From Bin87 sp965116565 (lineage in GTDB: Bacteria > Chloroflexota > Dehalococcoidia > Lucifugimonadales > UBA3495), in contig OZ220699.1 of assembly GCA_965116565.1 (NCBI GenBank), positions 2,356,001 to 2,420,000 of the forward strand: 64,000 bases of DNA. Reading direction: 5' to 3'. The notes beneath the pieces are model-generated. The model had not been told where the DNA came from and ran no database searches. It saw nothing but the letters and a program-made list of their open reading frames with translations. Of the stretch, positions 34,067 through 41,442 are shown one piece after another. The translations under genes were made by a program, and so were the position numbers. Positions within the stretch are counted from its first letter, which is position 1. Each line of letters starts with the position of its first letter.

Positions 34067-34105
34067 CCCTCTCCCATTGCGGCAGAGGGTTGGATGAGCG
34101 GTGAC
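34067..34105. repeat. dispersed hairpin repeat (degenerate CCCTCTCCC family copy)
   Basis: CCCTCT (34067-34072) pairs with AGAGGG (34084-34089), followed by ttggatgagcgg. It lies just after thyX in the 297-bp convergent gap 34021-34317, which otherwise shows no gene. Confidence 0.5.
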
Positions 34106-34317
34106 CTTTGAATGGGACGCCGTTGCGACCCAGATCACGGGTCCGAACAGTCTCGCGTGAAACCGCAGTTACGACAGGTTATCTTGCAACTCCGCTCGTA
34201 CATCCGCGCCCCGCAGATTTCGCAGTCCAATCCGTCATCCCGCCGGCCGCTGGTTGGAGGCGTGGGTTTCGGTGTCGTCGCTCTGCTGTCAACCATCTGT
34301 CCAACCCCCGGTCCCGG

Positions 34318-35427
34318 CTAGCGCGGCGGCATCGGCGGGCCCGCCATGATCAGCGCCGTCAGCAACCGTTCTCCCGGCGGACTCGTCGGCCCGTGGCGCT
34401 CGTCCGGCAGCAACGCCACCTGTTGATACTGGTATATCGATTCGTCAACCTCGATCGGCCGCACTCCCGTCCCGTCATCGTCATTAACCACCACCCGGTC
34501 CACCAGCACTTGGTGATCACCCCGCATGAGCCAGATTTGGTACGTGTCCGCCGGCATCCCTGACACCATCAGCACACCGCGCTTGCCGTTTGGTTCCACC
34601 ATCAAGACGCCCTTCGCCTCCGGCTGCGTCCCCATGGGCGACTTCATGGGCACCTTCTCGGTCTCGGGCTGCGCCGAAAGCACGGTGGCCTCAACGACGT
34701 CGGCCATGTCCTCCTTCATCTGGTCAACTTTTTCAGCGTTCTTTATCACCATGTCGTCCGATTCGGCCTCAACCATCGCGTGTCCGGTTGATGGTTCCAC
34801 CGGACCACTTCCACGTTCGATGACTCGGGCGGAAGCCTGTGCCTGTGCCGCTGAAGGCGCCGCATTATTTTCCAGCGCTGCAGCGTTGTCCGCAAATCCG
34901 CCTGTGCCCAGCATGCTGCGGGCTATGCCGGTCTCGAATGCCTCGCGATTTTGCTGCTCCGCCACCGCCGCCGACATGCTCGTTGCCAGTTGGCGCTCGG
35001 ATTCCACCGCCGCCGTCAATTCGTTGATCTCTTCGCCCTGCAGGACTATCACGCCCACTGCCAGCGCCAGGAGCACGCTCAGCGCCCCGATCGCTGTGGG
35101 AGCCAGCCACCGGCGCAATCGCTTCATCGACCAGCGCGCGTCAATAGGCGGCAAACCAGCCGGCTCAGGGTCTCCCTTTCCGGTTGCCCTGTTCAGCACC
35201 CGGTCCCTTAGTCCCGAAGGCAATGGAGATTCAGGGGCCGCTCCGGTCAACCGCGCCGACGTTTCCTGGAAACCCAGCAGCACTTCCTGGCAGTGTGGGC
35301 ACTGTACCACGTGATGAAACACCGCCTGGAATTCTGCGTCATCCAGCGCGTTCAACGCGAAGGCAGCTAACTCCCCTTCCGGGTGATCGCTTCCCTCCTG
35401 CGGGTTGTTGTAGCTCTCAGACCACAT
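34318..35427 (-). CDS. anti-sigma factor, RskA-like, membrane-bound
   Basis: A 369-residue protein. The cytosolic N-terminus has a zinc-finger anti-sigma (ZAS) motif with HHVVQCPHC (about residues 38-46). A single membrane span follows (APTAIGALSVLLALAVGVIV, about 109-128), then a long Ala/Gln/Glu-rich extracytoplasmic segment. It ends in an RskA-type beta domain (KGVLMVEPNGKRGVLMVSGM, YQIWLMRGD, VLVDRVVVNDDDGTG). It holds the ECF sigma factor until a signal triggers proteolysis. Its start overlaps the sigma gene by 11 nt, so the two are made together. Confidence 0.9.
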   Translation of the reverse strand: MWSESYNNPQEGSDHPEGELAAFALNALDDAEFQAVFHHVVQCPHCQEVLLGFQETSARLTGAAPESPLPSGLRDRVLNRATGKGDPEPAGLPPIDARWSMKRLRRWLAPTAIGALSVLLALAVGVIVLQGEEINELTAAVESERQLATSMSAAVAEQQNREAFETGIARSMLGTGGFADNAAALENNAAPSAAQAQASARVIERGSGPVEPSTGHAMVEAESDDMVIKNAEKVDQMKEDMADVVEATVLSAQPETEKVPMKSPMGTQPEAKGVLMVEPNGKRGVLMVSGMPADTYQIWLMRGDHQVLVDRVVVNDDDGTGVRPIEVDESIYQYQQVALLPDERHGPTSPPGERLLTALIMAGPPMPPR

Positions 35428-35989
35428 ATTCTTCCAACGCCGCCTTGAGTTTCTGCATTCCCAGTCGCATGCGCGTCTTCACGGTCCCCAAAGGTATGTC
35501 CAGCATCCTCGCGATTTCGGACTGGCTGTAGCCGTGCCACGCCGAAAGGTACAGCGGCTGGCTCTGTTCTTCCGGCAGTTCCAGCAATGCCGCTCGAACT
35601 AGCCGCGCGTTGAAGCTTCTCTCCACCTGCTGCTCGACGCTCAGCTTCTGGTCCGGCAATCGTTGCAGCGTCTCCGGTTCCGGTTGCGCCGTGTGGTCCG
35701 TCATCCGCCGACGTGAGCGGTAGAAATCCACGATCTTGTGGTGCGCCACTGACATGATCCAGGTTCCTGGCGCCGACATCTCCGGCCTGTAACTCCCCGC
35801 CTTTTGCCAGATGTTGGTGAACACTTCCTGGACGGCGTCTTCCGCTAACCCCTCGTCTTTCAAAATCGACATCGCCAGGGAATAAATTCGGTGGGCGTAG
35901 CGGTCGTAAACCGCCTCTAACGCCCGTTCGTCCCCGCTGCCTATGTCCAGTACCAGTTGGACGTCCTCATTGTGTTTCGGGTCTGACAC
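35417..35989 (-). CDS. ECF-family RNA polymerase sigma factor (SigK/RpoE-like)
   Basis: A 190-residue sigma-70 factor with regions 2 and 4 only. Region 2: LEAVYDRYAHRIYSLAMSIL...AEDAVQEVFTNIWQKAGSY...APGTWIMSVAHHKIVDFYRS (about 24-93). Region 4: LELPEEQSQPLYLSAWHGYS...SEIARMLDIPLGTVKTRMRLG (about 136-178). Start is GTG 35989. With the overlapping RskA-like gene it forms an extracytoplasmic stress switch. Targets in the window are not evident. Confidence 0.93.
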   Translation of the reverse strand: MSDPKHNEDVQLVLDIGSGDERALEAVYDRYAHRIYSLAMSILKDEGLAEDAVQEVFTNIWQKAGSYRPEMSAPGTWIMSVAHHKIVDFYRSRRRMTDHTAQPEPETLQRLPDQKLSVEQQVERSFNARLVRAALLELPEEQSQPLYLSAWHGYSQSEIARMLDIPLGTVKTRMRLGMQKLKAALEEYVV

Positions 35990-36000
35990 GGTGCCCCCCG

Positions 36001-36029
36001 GTTATATCAAGGTCTATGCGACCTCTTAA
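36001..36029 (-). promoter_or_regulatory. sigma-factor promoter with inverted repeat in the spacer
   Basis: On the minus strand TTAAGA (36024-36029), 17 bp, TATAAC (36001-36006), with GTG 11 nt further on. Between the two hexamers lies AGGTC-n5-GACCT (36010-36024), a perfect inverted repeat well placed for a repressor. Confidence 0.4.
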
Positions 36030-36090
36030 TTGCTTATACGATTTCCCGGCGCCACTGGATTTACACGCTCAACCCGAATCCGGTGGTCTG

Positions 36091-37443
36091 TTAGACCACC
36101 AAGCTGTCAAAAATGTCGCGCAGGTTGGGCAGATTCTCCAGCGACCAGATCAGTTCCAGCGCCTGCTCACACTGCTGCTCCGTAACGGTCGGGCACGCCA
36201 ACCGCCGAAACTTCGCGTCAACCTCCGCGTCGCTCAGTGGGTTCATGCCGTGTCCCTTCGGATAGCTGGTGGACGCCACTTCGGTTTGTCCGTTGTTTTT
36301 GATCACTTCCATGTGGCAGTTGTACTGCTCCGGATACCGCTCCGTGAACTCCGGATTCTCATCAATACGCATCTTGTTGATGATCGTTCGCAACCCGGTG
36401 TCCGCGATCCTGTCCGCCGCAAACGTCGCCGGCGTCACCGCGCCGTCCCGCAGTCCCACCGCCGCCAGGAACGGGATGCTGTGGTCGGCGGTTTCACGAG
36501 TCTTCGGGTCCCACTTCTCCGGCTCCGTCGATGCGCTGCTCACGGCGGATTTGTAGGACTGGATCTTGATCGACGCGATTTCGTCCGGTTGCACCCGCTC
36601 GTACAGTTGTATCGCCAGGTCAATCGGAGCCTGCGTGTGAATCTGCGACGGGTAGAACTTGAAAATCGTATCCACGATGCGGAACGGTTCTTCTTCCCCG
36701 CCCAGTGCTTCGATCTCGACGGGATACCCGATTGCTTGGTCCCACAAACCCAGCCTGCCCTCGAACGGCTCGAACGGTCCGGTCATGCCCTCCGCCGCCA
36801 GTTGCGCCGCGAAAATCCCGGACCGCGTGGCCGCCGCCGCTGCACAGCCTTTCCACATCGAAAGCTCGCCCATGCGAGTCACCCGCAGCGGCACGTTGGG
36901 AACCGCCGCCAGCGAAATCGCGTGCCCCATCTGTTCTTCATCCAGCCCCAGCACTTTGCCGGCCCCGCACGCGGCTCCGATCACACTCAGGATACCCTGG
37001 TCCCACTGGTTGTCCGGCACCTGGTCCGCGATCCGGCAGAACACCTCGTACGCCAGCGCAATCGCGGTGATCAAAGTCTTGCCGTCTGCATCCACGCTGT
37101 CGGCCACGGCCAGGGGAGCCGCGATCATGTCCGACGGATGCCCGCCGCCCGGCGAGAAGTACGAGTCGTTGCAGTCCAGGTAGCGCACCATCACCCCGTT
37201 GGCGAACCCCGCCATGTCCAGCGACGTGTGGTCGTTGGTGCCAAGGATGCGCGACGGCGTCCCGCTGGTGATGTCCCCCGCCAGCTTCCTCGCTATCTTG
37301 GCAGGTTCGCTCAGGTACCCTCCAACCGCGCAACCCAGCGTGTCCGCCACCGTTCGCTTTACCTGGTGTATTACTTCCGGCGGCAGATCCTCGTACGACA
37401 GGTTGCAGGCATACGAACTCAGCATTTCAGTGGTGCGGTCCAT
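36091..37443 (-). CDS. MmgE/PrpD family protein
   Basis: A 450-residue member of the 2-methylcitrate dehydratase superfamily: VKRTVADTLGCAVGGYLSEP (about 28), NGVMVRYLDCNDSYFSPGGGHPSD (in two pieces, about 82-105), KGCAAAAATRSGIFAAQLAAEG (about 195), FKFYPSQIHTQAPID (about 258). True PrpD dehydrates 2-methylcitrate, but many paralogues act on other acids such as itaconate-type or iminodisuccinate-type substrates. No prpB or prpC is adjacent, so propionate metabolism cannot be claimed. ATG 37443 opens MDRTTEMLSSYACNL. Confidence 0.9.
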   Translation of the reverse strand: MDRTTEMLSSYACNLSYEDLPPEVIHQVKRTVADTLGCAVGGYLSEPAKIARKLAGDITSGTPSRILGTNDHTSLDMAGFANGVMVRYLDCNDSYFSPGGGHPSDMIAAPLAVADSVDADGKTLITAIALAYEVFCRIADQVPDNQWDQGILSVIGAACGAGKVLGLDEEQMGHAISLAAVPNVPLRVTRMGELSMWKGCAAAAATRSGIFAAQLAAEGMTGPFEPFEGRLGLWDQAIGYPVEIEALGGEEEPFRIVDTIFKFYPSQIHTQAPIDLAIQLYERVQPDEIASIKIQSYKSAVSSASTEPEKWDPKTRETADHSIPFLAAVGLRDGAVTPATFAADRIADTGLRTIINKMRIDENPEFTERYPEQYNCHMEVIKNNGQTEVASTSYPKGHGMNPLSDAEVDAKFRRLACPTVTEQQCEQALELIWSLENLPNLRDIFDSLVV

Positions 37444-37800
37444 GAATCTCCGTTCCTTCTCATCCAGAGTGATGGCTGACGGCCTCTCTTACATTGTACA
37501 TCGGGGCTGGATGATCCCTCCCTCAACGTGGGCAACCCATCGAACATTCTAACTGCCCGTGCACTTACAGAATACCGGACGACTCAAACTACATCCCGGG
37601 TTCCTCAGATGATCACACTAAAGCCGAGGTCTCGCCCAGCCAACCCACGTCCTCGATAATTTGACCAGAGCAGGCGCCGCCATTCGGTCCCCTCTCCCTT
37701 GATGGGGAGAGGGATAGGGTGAGGGTGAAAAACCTCAGGAATAAGGGAAGTCCCGGAGCCAGTCCGTCCCACATGCAAACCAGGGGCAGAGTTCACCCGC
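37444..37800 (-). other. 357-bp spacer with a hairpin repeat, no gene
   Basis: The only frame of note (minus strand, 37605-37796) is the usual spurious Pro-rich translation of the hairpin repeat at 37690-37730 (arms CCCTCTCCC 37690-37698 and GGGAGAGGG 37705-37713, then atagggtgagggtgaaaa). Nothing else is recognisable. Confidence 0.6.
37690..37730. repeat. dispersed hairpin repeat (CCCTCTCCC/GGGAGAGGG family)
   Basis: This is the most complete copy in the window, with nine-base perfect arms and the full flanking gggtgagggtgaaa tail. Confidence 0.65.
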
Positions 37801-38643
37801 CTACTTGATCACCGCCTCGGCAATCCTCTCCATCTGCGCCTGCATCTCCTCCTCGGTGTCGCAGTGCTCGGGCCGCACCACCACTCGATCCGCACCCGCG
37901 TTCAGGAAATCCTGCACCAGTTGCCCGTCGGGTGCCTGCCCGTACACCGAAATGCTCAACGACTTGGGATCACGCCCCCGCGCCGTCGCCAGTTCGTCCA
38001 GCCGCTTCCGGCTGTCCTCAACCTCCTGCGGCGTGATCCGGTTGGGCAGCCATCCGTCCCCCCACGTCGCCACGCGATGCAGCACCCGCCGCGCCAGCCC
38101 GCCCAGTATCACCGGCGGATGAGGCTGCGTGATGGGCTTCGGGCTGCATTTCACCGCCGGAAAGTCGTAGTACGTCCCGTGGAACTCCGCCTCGTCCTTC
38201 GTCCACAACTCCTTCATCACGTCCACCGCTTCCCGCGTCTGCGTCCACCGGTGATCGAAATCGCCGCCGAAGATCTCCGTCTCCTCCCGGTTCCATCCCG
38301 CGCCGATGCCGAACATGAACCGCCCGCCGCTGATCCGGTCCAGCGTGGCAATCTCCTTGGCCAGCATCAGCGGGTTGCGCTCTGGCACCAGCGTGATGCC
38401 CGTGCCCAGTTTGATGGTGCTGGTCGCTCCCGACGCCCGCGCCAGCGCGATGTACGGGTCGGCAAAGTGGGCGTACGTCCACGGAATCTCCCCGCCCGAC
38501 GGAAACTGGCTCGCGCTCTGCACCGGCAGAATCGGGTGCTCCGCGTACCAGATCGACTCAAACCCCAGACTCTCCGCCGTCCGCGCCATGAACGCCGGAT
38601 CCAGCGTATAAGCGGGCAACGGTATCGAAGTTCCAACTGACAT
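37801..38643 (-). CDS. LLM-class flavin/F420-dependent oxidoreductase
   Basis: A 280-residue luciferase-like TIM barrel: AESLGFESIWYAEHPILP (about 24), IKLGTGITLVPERNPLMLAKEIATLD (in two runs, about 76-101), GRFMFGIGAGWNREETEIFGGDFDHRW (about 106), and PHPPVILGGLARRVLHRVATWGDGWLPN (about 174). The F420-type subfamily is common in Actinobacteria and Chloroflexota; FMN or F420 cannot be decided here. It oxidises or reduces an unknown small organic compound. It is preceded by the HsdR-N-like gene on the same strand. Confidence 0.92.
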   Translation of the reverse strand: MSVGTSIPLPAYTLDPAFMARTAESLGFESIWYAEHPILPVQSASQFPSGGEIPWTYAHFADPYIALARASGATSTIKLGTGITLVPERNPLMLAKEIATLDRISGGRFMFGIGAGWNREETEIFGGDFDHRWTQTREAVDVMKELWTKDEAEFHGTYYDFPAVKCSPKPITQPHPPVILGGLARRVLHRVATWGDGWLPNRITPQEVEDSRKRLDELATARGRDPKSLSISVYGQAPDGQLVQDFLNAGADRVVVRPEHCDTEEEMQAQMERIAEAVIK

Positions 38644-38696
38644 AATGTGCGCTCCTTGAATGGAAGAATGCCCTAGTTAATGTGAGGCCCATCACC

Positions 38697-39245
38697 TCAC
38701 CACCACTTGTCCTTGTCCAACCAATGACCTAATACCCTACCCGATTCGCGCAACGAGGATTTCCCTATCCGAATGTCGATTTGTTTCACGTGTTTACTTT
38801 TGATCGCCCTACGATTCGAATCCAAGTCATACAAATTCCAGATCAAACCATTGGTCAGCACCGCCACTCCGCTCCTCATGCCTTTCACGTATCCAGCCAG
38901 TTGTTGTTCCAATCCAGCAGGATGGTTTCGCACCGCCACCGACAAAGCTTTGGCTTCTATCACTACCTTCGGTTGTTCCTGGCAATCGAACAAAACATAA
39001 TCCGCCTTTCGTTTACTCTTGCCATTGGGCATCGGCCATTCGACCGCCGTTTCGTCAAAGTCGTGCAAATCCCAGCCCGCAGCTGCCAAAACAGGATCGA
39101 TCAAAAGATAGCGGGAGACTATCTCGTTGTACATTGAGCGATATTGACATTCGGTCGCAGGATAATCGTCCAACTGTTTTCTGATTTTGTTCAGAGCCCG
39201 CTCTATTTTCGGATGTCTCGGGTATCGTTGACGGTCCTGCATCAT
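38697..39245 (-). CDS. HsdR-N-like PD-(D/E)XK nuclease-fold protein, intact active site
   Basis: A 182-residue stand-alone protein similar to the N-terminal nuclease domain of type I restriction R subunits. The catalytic triad is visible: Asp in SKRKADYVLFD (about residue 82) and Glu-x-Lys in KVVIEAKALSVA (about 97-99), followed by the Gln of QQLAGYVKGM. The C-terminus ends in HWLDKDKWW, as in the paralogue at 17621. Local GC is lower than in the flanking genes, suggesting separate origin. No hsdM, hsdS or helicase is adjacent. Possible roles are RNA/DNA end processing or a solitary defence-related nuclease. Confidence 0.78.
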   Translation of the reverse strand: MMQDRQRYPRHPKIERALNKIRKQLDDYPATECQYRSMYNEIVSRYLLIDPVLAAAGWDLHDFDETAVEWPMPNGKSKRKADYVLFDCQEQPKVVIEAKALSVAVRNHPAGLEQQLAGYVKGMRSGVAVLTNGLIWNLYDLDSNRRAIKSKHVKQIDIRIGKSSLRESGRVLGHWLDKDKWW

Positions 39246-39259
39246 CTCTCTATCACCTC

Positions 39260-39282
39260 TATCCTGTCCATCCTGTTCATCC
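39260..39282. repeat. short dispersed repeat (tatcctgtccatcctgttcatcc)
   Basis: A pyrimidine-rich block built from atcctgt(c/t)catcc units between two minus-strand genes. A similar, longer copy is at 59949-59980. Such blocks are common intergenic repeats in environmental bacteria. Confidence 0.45.
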
Positions 39283-39289
39283 CTGTAAG

Positions 39290-41281
39290 TTAGTCATCCG
39301 CCGCCACCGCCGCCGGCACCCGCACTATCGCGTCGTACACCTCGCCACCCTGCGCCACCAGCACGTCCACGTCCTCCGCCAGCACGTACCCCGACTCAAC
39401 CAGCGACTCGGCGCACGACCGCACCCGTTCCAGGTATTCCTCCCGCGATCCGTACCGCTCCTCGATCGACGCCCTCGGATCCCCGGACGCCAGCCGTTCC
39501 TCACGCGTCACCGCGAAAGGAATCGCGCATCCGACCACCGTGCCTCCCGGCGCCATCGTCTGACCCGTGCCGCCAATATCGGCGTGCCTCACGTTCCACC
39601 CCGCATACGTCGCCAGCGGCACTTCAATCGCCGGCAGCCGTATCCCGCCGATCTCATTCCCGTCCGCGTCCACCGCCGACACCATCATCGGATACGCATC
39701 ACCCACCATCGGCGGTATCACTGTCGGAACCGCTCGGTCCGGCCCGAAGTCGATCTTGCGGATCATCTTGTGATGCGTCGGAAACTCCACTCCAGGCAAC
39801 TCCGCAAACCGGCTCGCCAGTTCATGCGCCTCGACGACGCTCTCATCGGCAAGATTGGGATACCCATTGGCCGGTGGCGCCTCGTTATGGGTAACCCATC
39901 GGTCCAGATGGTACAGCGCCGCACGCATCAGAGGCCGATAGTCCACGTAGTTCAACGCCTGTGTCCCACGCGCCCCGGTGTCGGGGTTCGTGTCGGATAT
40001 CGGCAGGTTGGCCGGCGCGTGCTGCGTGCCGCAGAATAGCCACGACCGCACGTTGTCGGGCGGTGCTACGTCCGACTTGCCGTCCGGCGTCATGTGCGCC
40101 AGCGCTCCGTGCCCGCCCCAGTACTCCGACGACGTGTTCGTGTAGATCACCTTCGGTGCAACGCTCCGGCGCGTGACCTCCGCCAGGATCCCGTCGCCGC
40201 CATCGGGGTCGATGTCCAGGAACGGCGGCAGGTTGTTCACGCTCCGGTTCGACAGGCTCGACGGCTGTCCGAATCGCACGTTGAACTCGCCCATCTTGCC
40301 GCCCGCCACATTGGGCAGCATTCCGTCGAAAACGATCTGCCCCGACTCGTCCCGGTTCAGGCCCAAATGCAGCATCTGCCGCAGGAACCGTCCGCTCTGG
40401 CTCCGCCCGTACGCGTAGGCCCGGCCGATCGCTCCGGCGAGCGGATTCGCCGTACCATCCGCGTCCGCGTTGCCATAACGCAGCCACGCCGCGATGTCCC
40501 GTGTCGCCAGCAAACCCAGGCCCACCACCGGCGCGTGCGACGTCTCGTAGACCACCCGGTACACCTTGCCGGCTTCAAATCCTCCGTCCATCGTGATGTG
40601 CGCCGCGTCCGGAATCCGCCTGCCGTCCACCACGCGCGCAAACGCCCACCGCTCGCGCGGAATCACCGTCTCTTCGCCATCCTCGGATTCTTGCACCGTC
40701 AGGACGGAATCCCAACTCTCCAGGTGGTTCGTCGGATACGGTCGGTGCTCCCGGTCCGACAGGAATTGCGTGTCCGTACGTGCGGTGGGTTGGAACGACA
40801 CCACGATCCGGCCCGATACCGGCGACCCGTCGGCATTCTGCGCGTTGGGCACGTTGCAACGGAACAGACCGGGCGCCTCCGGCACGTCGTGCTGCCAGCC
40901 GCACCAGACCAGGCTGTACCCGTGCCGCATCATGAACCCGTTCCCCGGATGCGGGTCAGCGTCCGGCGGGGCATCGGGAGCGCTGTTGATGTTCTTCAGC
41001 GCCAGTTCCTTGCCCCGGTTCACCACGTCCAGCAGCAGCCGGCCGTTCCCGTGGTCGTTGTCCACCGGTTTCACGATCCGAAAATCGGCGGAAAACTCCA
41101 CCAATCCATCCCCGTTGCGCGGTGCAAGCCCGACATCCGCGATCACCGTGTTGTCGGCATGGTCTGGATCAACTGCAAAATGAGCGACGCCGTCGATCCG
41201 CTCGTACCGTCCCACGGCGCCAAACGTTTCTCCGCCGGCAAACGGTTGTCGCGTCCTGATTTCCAACTTCGTGAACGCCAT
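39290..41281 (-). CDS. alpha/beta hydrolase domain protein (Abhydrolase_10-like)
   Basis: A 663-residue cytosolic hydrolase. The N-terminal beta-rich region (RTRQPFAGGETFGAVGRYER) and the nucleophile elbow AYAYGRSQSGRFLRQMLHLG (Ser about residue 293) are diagnostic of the PF20091-type family, as are YWGGHGALAHMTPDG (about 393), WLFCGTQHAPANLP (about 416) and the C-terminal GGTVVGCAIPFAVTREER. No signal peptide. Substrate unknown; large families of this type are a feature of marine Chloroflexota and some Actinobacteria. Confidence 0.88.
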   Translation of the reverse strand: MAFTKLEIRTRQPFAGGETFGAVGRYERIDGVAHFAVDPDHADNTVIADVGLAPRNGDGLVEFSADFRIVKPVDNDHGNGRLLLDVVNRGKELALKNINSAPDAPPDADPHPGNGFMMRHGYSLVWCGWQHDVPEAPGLFRCNVPNAQNADGSPVSGRIVVSFQPTARTDTQFLSDREHRPYPTNHLESWDSVLTVQESEDGEETVIPRERWAFARVVDGRRIPDAAHITMDGGFEAGKVYRVVYETSHAPVVGLGLLATRDIAAWLRYGNADADGTANPLAGAIGRAYAYGRSQSGRFLRQMLHLGLNRDESGQIVFDGMLPNVAGGKMGEFNVRFGQPSSLSNRSVNNLPPFLDIDPDGGDGILAEVTRRSVAPKVIYTNTSSEYWGGHGALAHMTPDGKSDVAPPDNVRSWLFCGTQHAPANLPISDTNPDTGARGTQALNYVDYRPLMRAALYHLDRWVTHNEAPPANGYPNLADESVVEAHELASRFAELPGVEFPTHHKMIRKIDFGPDRAVPTVIPPMVGDAYPMMVSAVDADGNEIGGIRLPAIEVPLATYAGWNVRHADIGGTGQTMAPGGTVVGCAIPFAVTREERLASGDPRASIEERYGSREEYLERVRSCAESLVESGYVLAEDVDVLVAQGGEVYDAIVRVPAAVAADD

Positions 41282-41359
41282 CTCAATTCACCTCATGGTT
41301 CGCCAGTAATTGCCGCGTTGTCCCTGCTCCCGCGACGGGTGGTACTCCCGCCCGTGGCT

Positions 41360-41386
41360 GGAGAGGGTTGGGGTGAGGGTGAAACT
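41360..41386. repeat. half copy of the dispersed hairpin repeat
   Basis: Only the right arm and tail are present (ggagagggttggggtgaggg), in the 161-bp gap between the Abhydrolase_10 and CHAT-like genes. Confidence 0.5.
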
Positions 41387-41442
41387 CCTCGGAAATATCT
41401 GCAATCCCGTCCGTACTGTCCATCGATCTGAACGCCGCAACC

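Noticed and set aside
36091..37443. 2-methylcitrate dehydratase (prpD) assignment
   Set aside because: No prpB/prpC context; the MmgE/PrpD family is functionally broad.
37605..37796. Minus-strand 63-residue frame between MmgE/PrpD and LLM genes
   Set aside because: It is mainly the translation of the dispersed hairpin repeat (a Pro-rich HPHPIPLPIKGEG-type peptide), a common artefact.
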